Shown here: piece by piece, positions 38,186-46,504 of the stretch
Layout of the letters: every line of letters begins with the position of its first letter
Numbering within the stretch: the stretch's first letter is position 1
Assembly: GCA_028291515.1 (NCBI GenBank)
Contig: JAQGHU010000046.1
Coordinates: 1 to 64,000 of the forward strand
Reading direction: 5' to 3'
DNA from: Schlesneria sp.
GTDB taxonomy: Bacteria; Planctomycetota; Planctomycetia; Planctomycetales; Planctomycetaceae
Length of the DNA: 64,000 bases
Program-made: the position numbers and the translations under genes
Notes under the pieces: model-generated
Told to the model about the DNA's origin: nothing
Databases searched by the model: none
The model's input: the letters and a program-made list of their open reading frames with translations, nothing else

Positions 38186-39943
38186 ATGACTACCGAGACT
38201 AAATCGGCTCGAGAATTGGAACGCGATAAGCAGGTTCGGCAGGCGGAAGAGCTGCTGTTCGCGGGACCGGCTCACCGTAGTGTCGCCAAAGAATTGTTTC
38301 ATGGCCGATTCGCCGCAGGATTGGTGCAGCCCTACCCGCGTTTGACACCGACTGAACAGAATCAAGTCGACGCATCCTTGCAAGAATTGAAGGACTTTTG
38401 CGACAAACATCTTGATCCCGACGCGATTGATCGCCAGGCAGATATTCCGCGTAGCGTGATTGACGGGCTGGCCCACCTGGGTGTGTTGGGGATGACGGCC
38501 CCAGAAGCCATGGGGGGCCGGGGATTTTCTCAACTTGCTTATTGTCGGATCTTGGAAGAACTCGGCGGTCGCTGTAGTTCGACTTCGATCTTTGTGAACG
38601 CCCACCATTCGATTGGGATGAGAGCCCTGTTGCTATTCGGAACCGAGCCGCAGAAGCAGCAGTGGCTGCCCGATCTGATTCACGGCCGCAAACTGGCGGC
38701 ATTTGCATTGACGGAAGTTGCCGCTGGTTCCGATGCCAGTAACGTGCAAACGACGGCGACGCTGTCAGATGATGGGACGCACTACGTCTTGAACGGTCAG
38801 AAGCGATACATCACAAACGGAGGAATCGCCGATGTGCTGACGGTGATGGCTCGCACGACCGTTCCTGGTCGCACGGATACCGCTGTCACGGCATTCCTGG
38901 TGACGCCGGATTTGCCTGGTTTTCGAGTGGTTGAGCCGCGGATGGAGAAGGTTGGCATCCGCGGAACTGCGACCGCGAAACTCGCGTTCGAAAACATGCC
39001 TGTCCCCAAAGAAAACATCCTCGGACCACTGGGAAAGGGGCTCAGAGTTGCTCTCACGGTTCTCGATTTTGGCCGTACGACATTCGGTGCCTGTTGCACC
39101 GGGGCGGCGAAGACCTGTTTGCGCCTGGCAACGGAACACGCAAAGACGAGAGTTCAATTCGGTCGGCCACTCGGCGAGTTTGATCTTGTCCGACAGAAAC
39201 TGACGCGCATGGCTGGATGGACCTACGCCATGGAAGCGATGACCAGCGTGACCGCCGGACTGATCGATCGAGGGCTGGAAGACTATATGCTGGAAACCGC
39301 GATGTTAAAGGTTTACAGCACCGAAGCGCTCTGGACGATCGTCAACGACGCCTTCCAGATTCATGGCGGGGCCGCTTATTTCTGCGATAAGCCACTGGAA
39401 CGGATCTTACGAGATGCGCGAATCAACCAGATCGGGGAGGGGGCCAACGAAGTGCTGACTTCGTTCATCGCCCTGGTGGGGATGCGCGAGCCGGGCGAAC
39501 GTTTGAAGGCGATCTGGGATTCACTGCCTTTCAAAAACCTGTCACTTCTCGGGAAGTTCGTTACCGAAGAAGTGTCGCGCCGATTTGTGCTGCCCACGGT
39601 TCCGGTGCAGGCACCGGCACTCGCTTCACGAGCTAGAACGCTAAGCCAGTTGATACGGTCGTTCGGACTGGCGGTTGAGCAGGCTTTGATGAAGCATCGC
39701 GAAGAGATTCTTGAGAAGCAACTTGTGCAAGAACCGATTGCATTGGCCGCGATGGAGCTTTACGCATCGATCTGCGTGCTCGCTCGATTGGATGCCGAGC
39801 GATCGATGACGCCGCTCGATCCGACGGCCGATTTGTTCCTGCAGCAGTCGGCTCGGCGAATTCGGCAGGCGCTTCGGCAATTGAAGGACAATGACGACGT
39901 TGCGATTGATAAGGCGGCACGCGGCATGTTGTTGGCACGCTAA
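38186..39943 (+). CDS. Acyl-CoA dehydrogenase with VLCAD/ACAD9-like C-terminal extension
   Basis: 585-aa FAD enzyme for alpha,beta-dehydrogenation of acyl-CoA. The FAD and substrate region shows FALTEVAAGSDASNVQTTA, LNGQKRYITNGG, and MEKVGIRGTATAKLAFENMPVP; the C-terminal catalytic domain has TRVQFGRPLGEFDLVRQKL, FQIHGGAAY and RINQIGEGANEVL, whose Glu is the likely base. About 150 residues follow the ordinary domain, as in very-long-chain dehydrogenase/ACAD9, suggesting peripheral membrane association. Chain length specificity cannot be read from sequence; the operon (carboxyltransferase, hydratase) favours a branched-chain substrate. ATG 38186 has AAGG upstream. It converges with the VTC gene, 10 bp apart. 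Confidence 0.87.
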   Translation: MTTETKSARELERDKQVRQAEELLFAGPAHRSVAKELFHGRFAAGLVQPYPRLTPTEQNQVDASLQELKDFCDKHLDPDAIDRQADIPRSVIDGLAHLGVLGMTAPEAMGGRGFSQLAYCRILEELGGRCSSTSIFVNAHHSIGMRALLLFGTEPQKQQWLPDLIHGRKLAAFALTEVAAGSDASNVQTTATLSDDGTHYVLNGQKRYITNGGIADVLTVMARTTVPGRTDTAVTAFLVTPDLPGFRVVEPRMEKVGIRGTATAKLAFENMPVPKENILGPLGKGLRVALTVLDFGRTTFGACCTGAAKTCLRLATEHAKTRVQFGRPLGEFDLVRQKLTRMAGWTYAMEAMTSVTAGLIDRGLEDYMLETAMLKVYSTEALWTIVNDAFQIHGGAAYFCDKPLERILRDARINQIGEGANEVLTSFIALVGMREPGERLKAIWDSLPFKNLSLLGKFVTEEVSRRFVLPTVPVQAPALASRARTLSQLIRSFGLAVEQALMKHREEILEKQLVQEPIALAAMELYASICVLARLDAERSMTPLDPTADLFLQQSARRIRQALRQLKDNDDVAIDKAARGMLLAR

Positions 39944-39953
39944 CGATGGCCGC

Positions 39954-40844
39954 TTACCATTCGCCCGCGATCCAATCGAGAGGGACACACTCTTCGACGC
40001 CGGTCCGATATTTTGAGAACGATGTAGTGAGCAATTGTTCTTGTTCGACAAGTTGCCGGAAGATCACGGGCATGACCACCTGGAATTTAAGTTCCAGAAT
40101 GCGTTGATTCTGTAGCAGGGAAATCCCTTCGAGTGGGCGGTCGGGGACTTGCCAACCATTGGCAAGACAACCCGTCAGGCCGTCATCAATGGTCAGGCGC
40201 ATCGTGCCGTTGATGGTGGTGCCGATGCGAGCAAACCGGCGGTACGTCATCTGACAGACAGGGCGAAGAGCGTGCTCGTCGAGTCGTTGTCGAAACCAGG
40301 CTCCATCCCATTCAGGATCAATGGCGCCTGTGGCTCGGTGCTCGATGTGGGAATCGTCGATCGAAATGCGTTGCTTGCGAACCAAGCCCTTTCGCTTCTG
40401 CTTCACTTCCAGCCAGACCTGCGAGTCGGTGCCATATCTGCGCAGTCGGTACTTTCTTCGCTGATAGAGCTCGGAGCGATGAAAGACATCCATATTGGGA
40501 GTGTCGAGGTACAAGCTGTTGACGTGATAGCCATCCCCATGAGCACCACCGGCATGAGGATCGGCGTGCAGGTGGGTGCGAGCCCACTCCATGATCCGGC
40601 TGGCTCGGTCTTCATCGATCAAGAACTTCAGTTCGTAGGCACCATGCGGTTTCGCGGCAGACGCCGCTGAAAGAGTTTGTTCCAATTCGACTGGCGAGAC
40701 CACACTCACGACACCGTTCATCGGGGCTGCGTCGCTCATCCGTCGAGGGACATTTCCTGGTGAAAGCAGAGTTCCATCCGACGCTTGGTGCGAAAGCGAA
40801 ACAGATGAGCCACGTCCATGGGATGAATCAGGGCTTCCAGTCAT
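39954..40844 (-). CDS. VTC-domain protein (polyphosphate polymerase-like)
   Basis: 296-aa protein with a VTC tunnel domain from about residue 68 to the end. The strands carry the basic/acidic pairs typical of triphosphate-tunnel enzymes: YELKFLIDEDRA, VNSLYLDTPNMDVFHRSELYQ, RKYRLRRYG, WLEVKQKRKGLVRKQR, YRRFARIGTTINGTMRLTIDD, and ILELKFQVVMP with SFSKYRTG. In yeast Vtc4 this domain makes polyphosphate; in bacteria the activity is often assumed. The N-terminal 65 residues look disordered. There are no membrane helices and no CotH partner nearby. ATG 40844 has AAAGG upstream. The preceding gene is the His-rich protein, with a hairpin in between. Confidence 0.82.
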   Translation of the reverse strand: MTGSPDSSHGRGSSVSLSHQASDGTLLSPGNVPRRMSDAAPMNGVVSVVSPVELEQTLSAASAAKPHGAYELKFLIDEDRASRIMEWARTHLHADPHAGGAHGDGYHVNSLYLDTPNMDVFHRSELYQRRKYRLRRYGTDSQVWLEVKQKRKGLVRKQRISIDDSHIEHRATGAIDPEWDGAWFRQRLDEHALRPVCQMTYRRFARIGTTINGTMRLTIDDGLTGCLANGWQVPDRPLEGISLLQNQRILELKFQVVMPVIFRQLVEQEQLLTTSFSKYRTGVEECVPLDWIAGEW

Positions 40845-40903
40845 TGTCGGCGCCTTTCACAGTCTGTATCCGGAGCACTGGCGAAGGAGTATAGAGAGTC
40901 AAA

Positions 40904-40951
40904 CACCCTTCGTGAACTTTTGTTTCGATTTTTAGAAGTGCACGAAGGGTG
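40904..40951 (-). terminator. Long-loop hairpin after the His-rich gene
   Basis: CACCCTTCGTG (40904-40914) pairs perfectly with CACGAAGGGTG (40941-40951); a second short stem ACTT/AAGT closes the loop. A TTT follows on the minus strand. It is a probable terminator of the His-rich gene, or a regulatory palindrome before the VTC gene. Confidence 0.5.
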
Positions 40952-40970
40952 AAATGTTCCCGGATTCTTG

Positions 40971-42695
40971 TCAGTCTCGTTGATCGTAGTGACGAGCTAG
41001 TGGCCCATAGACAGGCCGTTCATAGTCCGATTCGTCGCGTACTTGGCCAGCTTCGGCTCGTGGACCGAATTCGCGTCGATCGTGATCTGGACCACCGCGA
41101 CGCGGTCCCGATTCTGATTCGCTGTCTCGTCCGGGACGGCCTTCAGGCCTCATCTCAGGGCGACCTCGTCCAGATCCCCATGGGAAACCGAACATTCCGC
41201 TTCGGCCAGGTCCATGGCCTTGTGGCCCAAATTCGGGACGACCTCGACCGTCACCACGTGGCGGTCCCGCTTCGGAATTATCACGGCCGGGGCCACGCCC
41301 CATTGAGCCCATGCCGGGGCGACCTCGATCCGCGCCGCGTGATTCTGCACCGCGACCAGCGCCAGGGCCACGATCCTGTTCAGGACGAACGTCACTTCGG
41401 TCTTTGCGACCTGATTCCCGAGATGGTGGTGTGCCATCAGGGCGACCACGTCCGGGCCCGTCGTGTCGTGGGCTGAAGTCGGGTCGTTGATGATGACGAG
41501 GCACGTCCGCATGAGCATGACGCTCGGAGTTCATACCGCGTGGGCTGAAATGTGAGCCGTGGCCATCTCGTGAACCGAAATGATGCCCGGGCATCGGGCC
41601 ACCATGACGTGGACCAAAATCGGGGTGCTGATGATGGCCGTAGCCACCAGCATGATGTCCGAAGTGGGATCCGCCGTGACCGAACTGCCCGCGGTGTGAA
41701 CCGAACTGCGGACCGTGATGACGCCCTTGTGAGCCGAATCCGTGGTGCATCGAGCCGTGTCGTGGGTCGAACCCGGAATGGTGACGGCCATATCCTCCGG
41801 CATGATGTCCAAAGTGGGATCCACCATGACCGAAGTGCCCGCGGTGTGAACCAAATTGTGGTCCGTGGTGACGGCCATGTGAGCCGAATCCGTGGTGCAT
41901 TGAACCATGTCGTGAGTCGAACCCGGAATGATGACGGCCATATCCGCCAGCATGGTGTCCAAAATGGGATCCACCATGGCCGAAGTGACCGCGGTTTGAA
42001 CCGAACTGTGGTCCGTGATGACGCCCTGGTGAGCCAAAGCTAGGTCGTCGATGGCCTGGGCCATCGTTCCGTGCGTGAGCATCAAAATTGGGTCGCCCGC
42101 GGCCGGGGCCTCGTTCGGCACGTTCAGGGGGGCGATGTCCTGGACCGCGATCCATACCAGGTCGACCGCGACTAGGACCGTCTTGACGAGCTTGCGGTCC
42201 GTCTTCGCGATGTTCGCGATCCGGGCCAGCGCCACGTCGGCCTTCTTCTGGGCTTCGACGAGGGCCACGGGATTCTGGTGATGCTTCCGGACGGCCACGA
42301 CCTGGGCCGCGTGCCTCGTCTCGGTCACTTCGTTCTGGTCGCGCTGGCCGACTTGCTCCCGGTCGGTCGCCTCGTGGACCACGTTCGCGGTCGCCGTCAC
42401 GGCCGGGTCCTCGTGGTGGGCCAGCCTCTGGGGAGCGATCTGGACCGCCGCGGCGCGGGCCGCCTTCTGGTCGGGATTCGCGGCGTTCGTCGCCTCGACC
42501 TCGCTCTGGTGTGGCTGAGTCGGCTTGTGCGAATTCTCGGTTCGCGGCGGGAGCCTGCGTCTCGATTGATTCGGGTGCAGAGTTCTCGGATTGGATGGCA
42601 GACGCGGGGCGGTCTGTTTCCTGTGCCCATCCGGGGGCGGTCGCTAGCAGGGCAGACGCCATGGCGGCTGCAATGCTCAGGATTGTGCGGCGCAT
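40971..42695 (-). CDS. Secreted His/Gly-rich repeat protein
   Basis: 574-aa low-complexity exported protein. A clean signal peptide (RRTILSIAAAMASALLATAPGWAQE) precedes an Arg/Gly/Pro-rich region (about 60-215). Near-identical 50-residue tandem repeats follow, rich in His, Gly and Phe (units such as GRHHGPQFGSHRGHFGHGG and SHFGHHAGGYGRHHSGF); two full and one partial copy are present. A second Arg/Gly/Pro region (about 405-574) closes the protein. The dozens of His residues suggest binding of Ni, Zn, Cu or a similar metal, or a surface matrix; this is inference. ATG 42695 is chosen over 42740 because the signal peptide starts there. It is transcribed divergently from the ECF sigma/kinase pair. 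Confidence 0.75.
   Translation of the reverse strand: MRRTILSIAAAMASALLATAPGWAQETDRPASAIQSENSAPESIETQAPAANREFAQADSATPERGRGDERRESRPEGGPRRGGPDRSPEAGPPRGPGRDGDRERGPRGDRPGASRPARPERSDRDEARGPGRGRPEASPESRGPRRSPEEGRRGAGPDREHREDGPQARQDGPSRGRPGMDRGPGHRPPERAERGPGRGRPNFDAHARNDGPGHRRPSFGSPGRHHGPQFGSNRGHFGHGGSHFGHHAGGYGRHHSGFDSRHGSMHHGFGSHGRHHGPQFGSHRGHFGHGGSHFGHHAGGYGRHHSGFDPRHGSMHHGFGSQGRHHGPQFGSHRGQFGHGGSHFGHHAGGYGHHQHPDFGPRHGGPMPGHHFGSRDGHGSHFSPRGMNSERHAHADVPRHHQRPDFSPRHDGPGRGRPDGTPPSRESGRKDRSDVRPEQDRGPGAGRGAESRGADRGRPGMGSMGRGPGRDNSEAGPPRGDGRGRPEFGPQGHGPGRSGMFGFPWGSGRGRPEMRPEGRPGRDSESESGPRRGGPDHDRREFGPRAEAGQVRDESDYERPVYGPLARHYDQRD
41637..42026. repeat. 150-bp tandem repeat, about 2.6 copies
   Basis: The His-rich coding region repeats with a period of 150 bp (codon-exact, 50 residues), e.g. 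around 41700, 41850 and 42000. Unit sequences differ by only a few substitutions, indicating recent amplification. Confidence 0.8.
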
Positions 42696-43016
42696 ACAAT
42701 ACTCCTGAAATGTTAGAGGAACGGTATCTCTGCTCCGCAACTGGAGTCAGCAGCTACCAGAATGGTCACGAATCCGATGGAGAAACCGCCGCATCACAGT
42801 GAATATTTCCGGCGAAAATTCGTCGTAACCTATTGCCATGCTGAATTTCCCTGCCTCGATAGCGGCAACGCGGCTCTCCAAGAGAATTGGTATGGCTGCA
42901 CGGCTAAAGTTGACGTGAATTGACACCTGAATTTTGTCTTCATTTTCGACGGCGGTTTTCGATCCAGCAAAGTTACCATACAGGTAAACGAATCATCGCA
43001 ACCAAAAGAGCAATTC
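42696..43016. other. Divergent promoter region (His-rich gene / ECF sigma)
   Basis: 321 bp with no gene. TTACC-ATACA-GGTAA (42973-42987), a perfect interrupted palindrome, lies 30 bp before the sigma start and could be an operator or part of the promoter. TTGAC-like hexamers occur near 42910-42925 without a clear -10. Confidence 0.4.
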
Positions 43017-43625
43017 ATGGAGTCGAATGTCGAAAGCCTGATTCAATTGGCCCGTGGCGGCGACCAGGCCGTGTTGGGGCAATTGCTGTCGTCTTATCGG
43101 AATTACCTGCGCTTGTTGGCGAAAATTGAAATTGGCCGACGACTGCAAGGCAAGGTGGATGCTTCCGATGTGGTCCAAGAGACGTTTCTGGAGGCTCATC
43201 GGCACTTCCCCAATTTTCAGGGCGACGTTGGCGGCCAACTGACGCAATGGTTGCGAGCGATCTTGGCCGCCACACTGGCGAACACCGTTCGCCGCTATCT
43301 GGGGACGCAAGCTCGCGATTTGCGGCTGGAGCGAGATTTGGCTGCTGACCTCGATCAGTCAACCTGCGCGCTGGGGCAGATTCTAGTTGACCCTCACAGT
43401 TCACCGAGTCAACAGGTGATGCGGGGTGAGCAATCGTTACTGGTTGCGGAAGCGATGGCTCGGTTGCCAGACGATTACCAGGCAGTGCTGGTGCTGCGTC
43501 ATTTGGAGGGCCTGACGTTCCCTCAGGTCGCAGAACGGATGGGACGCAGCCTGGACAGTGTCGAAAAGCTGTGGTTGCGCGGGCTGACTCGACTTAAACG
43601 AGAGTTTGCCGAGGTGATGCCATGA
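43017..43625 (+). CDS. ECF RNA polymerase sigma factor
   Basis: 202-aa extracytoplasmic-function sigma factor. Region 2 is seen in GKVDASDVVQETFLEAHRHF followed by WLRAILAATLANTVRRYLG, and region 4 in LPDDYQAVLVLRHLEGLTFPQVAERMGRSLDSVEKLWLRGL, which binds -35 elements. It resembles the planctomycete ECF groups whose genes are linked to Ser/Thr kinases. The stop overlaps the kinase start (ATGA at 43622-43625), so the two are translationally coupled; the kinase probably controls the sigma factor in place of a classical anti-sigma factor. ATG 43017 has AAGAG upstream. The divergent neighbour is the secreted His-rich protein, a candidate target. Confidence 0.9.
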   Translation: MESNVESLIQLARGGDQAVLGQLLSSYRNYLRLLAKIEIGRRLQGKVDASDVVQETFLEAHRHFPNFQGDVGGQLTQWLRAILAATLANTVRRYLGTQARDLRLERDLAADLDQSTCALGQILVDPHSSPSQQVMRGEQSLLVAEAMARLPDDYQAVLVLRHLEGLTFPQVAERMGRSLDSVEKLWLRGLTRLKREFAEVMP

Positions 43626-45886
43626 GCCGAGCCTTCGATGAAATCGACGAAGACGATCCACGTTTGCTGCAGCTCTCGCGCGAATATTTGATTGAATTGG
43701 AAGCGGGGCGTCACCCCGATCGCGCTCTCTTTCTGGCTCGATACCCCGAATTAGCGGAAGCCCTGTCTGAATGCCTCGACGGGATCGAACTGGCGCAGTC
43801 ATTCGCTAAGCCACCCAGCACGCCGGCCCCGGAATTCTCGGGCAGTCCACTCGGTGATTTTCAGATTCTGCACGAGATCGGCCATGGCGGGATGGGTGTC
43901 GTTTACGAAGCCATCCAGTTGTCGTTAGGTCGTCGGGTTGCGCTCAAGGTGCTTCCGTTCGCCGCCGCCTTGGATGCGAAGCATCTGCAGCGATTCAAGA
44001 ACGAAGCTCATGCTGCGGCGCAGTTACATCACACCAATATCGTCCCCGTCTATGCAGTGGGGTGCGAGCGAGGCGTTCACTTTTATGCGATGCAGTTGAT
44101 CGAAGGTCGATCGCTGGCGAATGTGATTCAAGAGATGCGGGCCGCAGCCCCTGCGGGCTTACCGAGCAATTTGGCTGGACCAAGCCAATCAGGGAATCCG
44201 ACGGTCGCGATTTCTGGGGTGCGAACGTCGCTGCGCTCATCGCGAACGAATCAAAGCTTCCGATCGGCAGCACGGATCGCAGCTCAAGTGGCCGATGCGC
44301 TCGACTATGCCCACGAAGCCGGTGTCGTTCATCGCGATATCAAGCCCGCAAACTTGATGCTGGATACGAAAGGGGCAGTCTGGGTTGCGGACTTTGGGTT
44401 GGCTCAGGTCGTGGCCGACGGCGGTGTCACGCAGACGGGTGACTTGGTCGGAACGCTGCGCTACATGAGTCCCGAACAGGCATCGGGTCGACGTATTCCC
44501 GTGGACCACCGCGCCGATGTTTATTCATTGGGAGCGACTTTGTACGAGATGCTCACTCTGCAGCCCATCTTTGCGGGTGAAGATCGCAATACGCTTCTCT
44601 TCCAGATCCTTAATGATGATCCGCGACCGTTACGTCAATGGGATTTGGCGATCCCCGTGGAATTGGAAACGATCGTCCTGAAGGCGACCGCCAAGAGTCC
44701 GGCAGACCGCTATGCCACAGCTGCGGACATGGCTGCGGATCTGCGACGATTTCTGGACGAACTTCCGATCCTGGCGCGGCGGCCGACAGTCATCGACCGG
44801 ACCCGCAAGTGGATGCGCCGGCATCCTTCCTTTGTTGGCGCGGCTCTTGTTTTGCTGGTCTGTGGTTTGATCGGCATGGGGATTACCACGGCGATTGTGG
44901 CACGCGAACAAGCTGCGACGAAAGCAGCATATCAGCGAGAAAGCCGACGCGCGATTGAGGCGGAGTCGCGATTCTTACTCGCTCGCCGTGTTGCGGACGA
45001 AATGATTCGACTGGCCGAAGAAGAACTGACTGATAGCCCCTTCCAAGAACATTTGCGCAAACAGCTGCTGGAAACGGCGCTCGGCTACTATCAAGAGTTC
45101 ATCAATTCGCGTCAGGAACAGCCAGAGGCACAGGCCGAACTTAGTCTGACACAGGATCGTGTGAAGAAGATTCTGGCGGATCTGGCTGTGTTAAAAGCCG
45201 ATCGCCATAACTTTTTGCTGCGAGAATCTGCGGTCCAGGACGACTTGCAGGTGACCACTGAACAGCGGGCGAAGTTGATCGATGTTCTCGATCGCCGTGA
45301 AGCGCAGCGACAAGAATTTCCTCGTCCCCCTCATGAGGGCAAGTCACACGAACAGCACGAGCGGTCACTGGCCATTGCACGTGAAAACGAAACGGCACTG
45401 AGCGGAATTCTGACGTCGACTCAATTGAAACGACTCCCGCAAATCGCCTTGCAATGGCAGGGTCCGCGGGCATTGCTTGATCCAGATGTCGTTGCCAGTT
45501 TGAAGTTGACGACAGAACAGCGCAGCCAATTGAGAGCGATCGAATTCGAAGCGATGGCGCATCATTTCTTGAATGGTCCACGGCGTGGTCCCCCGGATGC
45601 CAACGACGATCGGGTCAAGTCGGCGATGCGCGACATGCTAGTTGTGCTGAGCCCGGACCAGCGTGCCCAATGGCAGGCCATGATTGGCAATCCGTATGAG
45701 GGACCGATGCCATTGCATCGTGGAGGGCCGCCAGGCTTTCCGGGGCGTCATGAGCCACCGGGGCCTCCCGGTCCACCGGGGCGAAAGGACTCACCCGGCC
45801 GCCGAGAAAGTGGTCGGCGAGAGTCGATGGATCGACCCTTCGATTCGTCGAACGAGCCGGATCCAGCGAAGCGTCAAGTCCCCTGA
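43622..45886 (+). CDS. Membrane Ser/Thr kinase with Spy/CpxP-like outer domain
   Basis: 754-aa kinase. The cytoplasmic kinase domain has glycine loop GHGGMGVVY (87-95), K109, HRD (237-239) with KPAN, DFG (257-259) and SPEQ. One transmembrane segment lies at about 403-424. The outer part is helical (about 430-690) and contains VTTEQRAKL, LKLTTEQRSQL and LSPDQRAQW, resembling the LTxxQ motifs of Spy/CpxP-type periplasmic proteins, which sense envelope or metal stress; this similarity is inferred. The tail is Gly/Pro/Arg-rich (PPGFPGRHEPPGPPGPPG) and then charged. It is coupled to the upstream ECF sigma gene, so it is the probable sensor for that sigma factor. Confidence 0.87.
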   Translation: MSRAFDEIDEDDPRLLQLSREYLIELEAGRHPDRALFLARYPELAEALSECLDGIELAQSFAKPPSTPAPEFSGSPLGDFQILHEIGHGGMGVVYEAIQLSLGRRVALKVLPFAAALDAKHLQRFKNEAHAAAQLHHTNIVPVYAVGCERGVHFYAMQLIEGRSLANVIQEMRAAAPAGLPSNLAGPSQSGNPTVAISGVRTSLRSSRTNQSFRSAARIAAQVADALDYAHEAGVVHRDIKPANLMLDTKGAVWVADFGLAQVVADGGVTQTGDLVGTLRYMSPEQASGRRIPVDHRADVYSLGATLYEMLTLQPIFAGEDRNTLLFQILNDDPRPLRQWDLAIPVELETIVLKATAKSPADRYATAADMAADLRRFLDELPILARRPTVIDRTRKWMRRHPSFVGAALVLLVCGLIGMGITTAIVAREQAATKAAYQRESRRAIEAESRFLLARRVADEMIRLAEEELTDSPFQEHLRKQLLETALGYYQEFINSRQEQPEAQAELSLTQDRVKKILADLAVLKADRHNFLLRESAVQDDLQVTTEQRAKLIDVLDRREAQRQEFPRPPHEGKSHEQHERSLAIARENETALSGILTSTQLKRLPQIALQWQGPRALLDPDVVASLKLTTEQRSQLRAIEFEAMAHHFLNGPRRGPPDANDDRVKSAMRDMLVVLSPDQRAQWQAMIGNPYEGPMPLHRGGPPGFPGRHEPPGPPGPPGRKDSPGRRESGRRESMDRPFDSSNEPDPAKRQVP

Positions 45887-45926
45887 CATCGCGGCAGTGC
45901 TACCCATTGCTTCAGGCAAGAACTAA

Positions 45927-45950
45927 GGGTTCGCGATAATTCGCGAACCC
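45927..45950. terminator. Hairpin after the sigma/kinase operon
   Basis: GGGTTCGCGA (45927-45936) and TCGCGAACCC (45941-45950) form a perfect 10-bp stem with loop TAAT, 40 bp after the kinase stop. T tracts are poor on both sides, so terminator function is only probable. Confidence 0.5.
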
Positions 45951-46013
45951 TCCATGTCATCGTCGATTACGGTCGTGCAGGTCTGGATTCAAACTCCTCC
46001 GAAGTCACCGATG

Positions 46014-46169
46014 TCAAATCCGCAGATGGCCCAGCAGATACAGGATCAGCAGAATCAGAAGTACTGTTCCCAGTGCGCCACTTGGCCCGTATCCCCACTG
46101 GCGGCTGTAGCGATGGTGCGGAGCCGATGCCACCATGAGCAGGACGATGATGACCAACAGAAACAACAT
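46014..46169 (-). CDS. DUF3309-like very small membrane protein
   Basis: 51-aa protein found by reading the minus strand; it is easily missed because of its size. It starts MLFLLVIIVLLMVASAPHHR, continues YSRQWGYGPSGALGTV and ends LLILLILYLLGHLRI. Two hydrophobic helices flank the YSRxWGYGPSG turn, which is the signature of DUF3309 (usually about 50 residues). The family's role is unknown. An AAGG lies about 10 bases before the ATG. The gene at 46220-46504 precedes it on the same strand with a 50-bp gap, so the two may be co-transcribed. Confidence 0.75.
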   Translation of the reverse strand: MLFLLVIIVLLMVASAPHHRYSRQWGYGPSGALGTVLLILLILYLLGHLRI

Positions 46170-46219
46170 GCAGACTTACCTTGCAGATAGATAGGTGCGA
46201 TCGATCATCGATGCGACCC

Positions 46220-46504
46220 TTAGCGACCAGTTCGCGACGAGCGTGAAACCGTTGAGCTTCGTCGGGATCGACCTTTGAGGAATCGTGGTGCAGGCAGAGA
46301 TGCCAGCGAAGGATTCGACTCATCGTGGTAATGGCAGATCAATTCTTCTGCTTCCACTCGTTCCCAATCGGCGATCAACGCATCAATGTCGTCGTTCTCA
46401 ATGGGTGGAGTGTCATCAACAAGGCTGAACCCTCGCTGCAGAATGACTCCATGATCTTCACCTGTGGCTCGTGCGACAGCGTTGTGAAATTGAGAGCGGC
46501 GCAT
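46220..46504 (-). CDS. Small conserved-looking protein of unknown function
   Basis: 94-aa protein. The N-terminal half, MRRSQFHNAVARATGEDHG and VILQRGFSLVDD, looks like a short helix-turn-helix-like module seen in small planctomycete proteins; this recollection is not secure. DDIDALIADWERVEAEELICHYHDE follows and the tail is basic and Ser-rich. The start is well supported: AAAGGAA lies at good spacing, and a -35/-10-like pair is seen upstream (46546-46551 and 46523-46528). A 31-base hairpin-forming palindrome overlaps that promoter. Function unknown. Confidence 0.6.
   Translation of the reverse strand: MRRSQFHNAVARATGEDHGVILQRGFSLVDDTPPIENDDIDALIADWERVEAEELICHYHDESNPSLASLPAPRFLKGRSRRSSTVSRSSRTGR

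Noticed and set aside
41637-42026. Regular repeat that could be taken for a CRISPR array
   Set aside because: The period is 150 bp, units are almost identical over the full length with no spacer/repeat division, and they are codon-exact within a protein gene.
41531-42400. 289-aa minus-strand frame inside the His-rich gene
   Set aside because: Low-complexity repeats open several frames. Only the 40971-42695 frame starts with a signal peptide, and it covers the whole repeat region.
45967-46323. 118-aa minus-strand frame
   Set aside because: It overlaps the DUF3309 gene and the end of the 94-aa gene in another frame. The shorter frames have family similarity or a good binding site, and this one does not.
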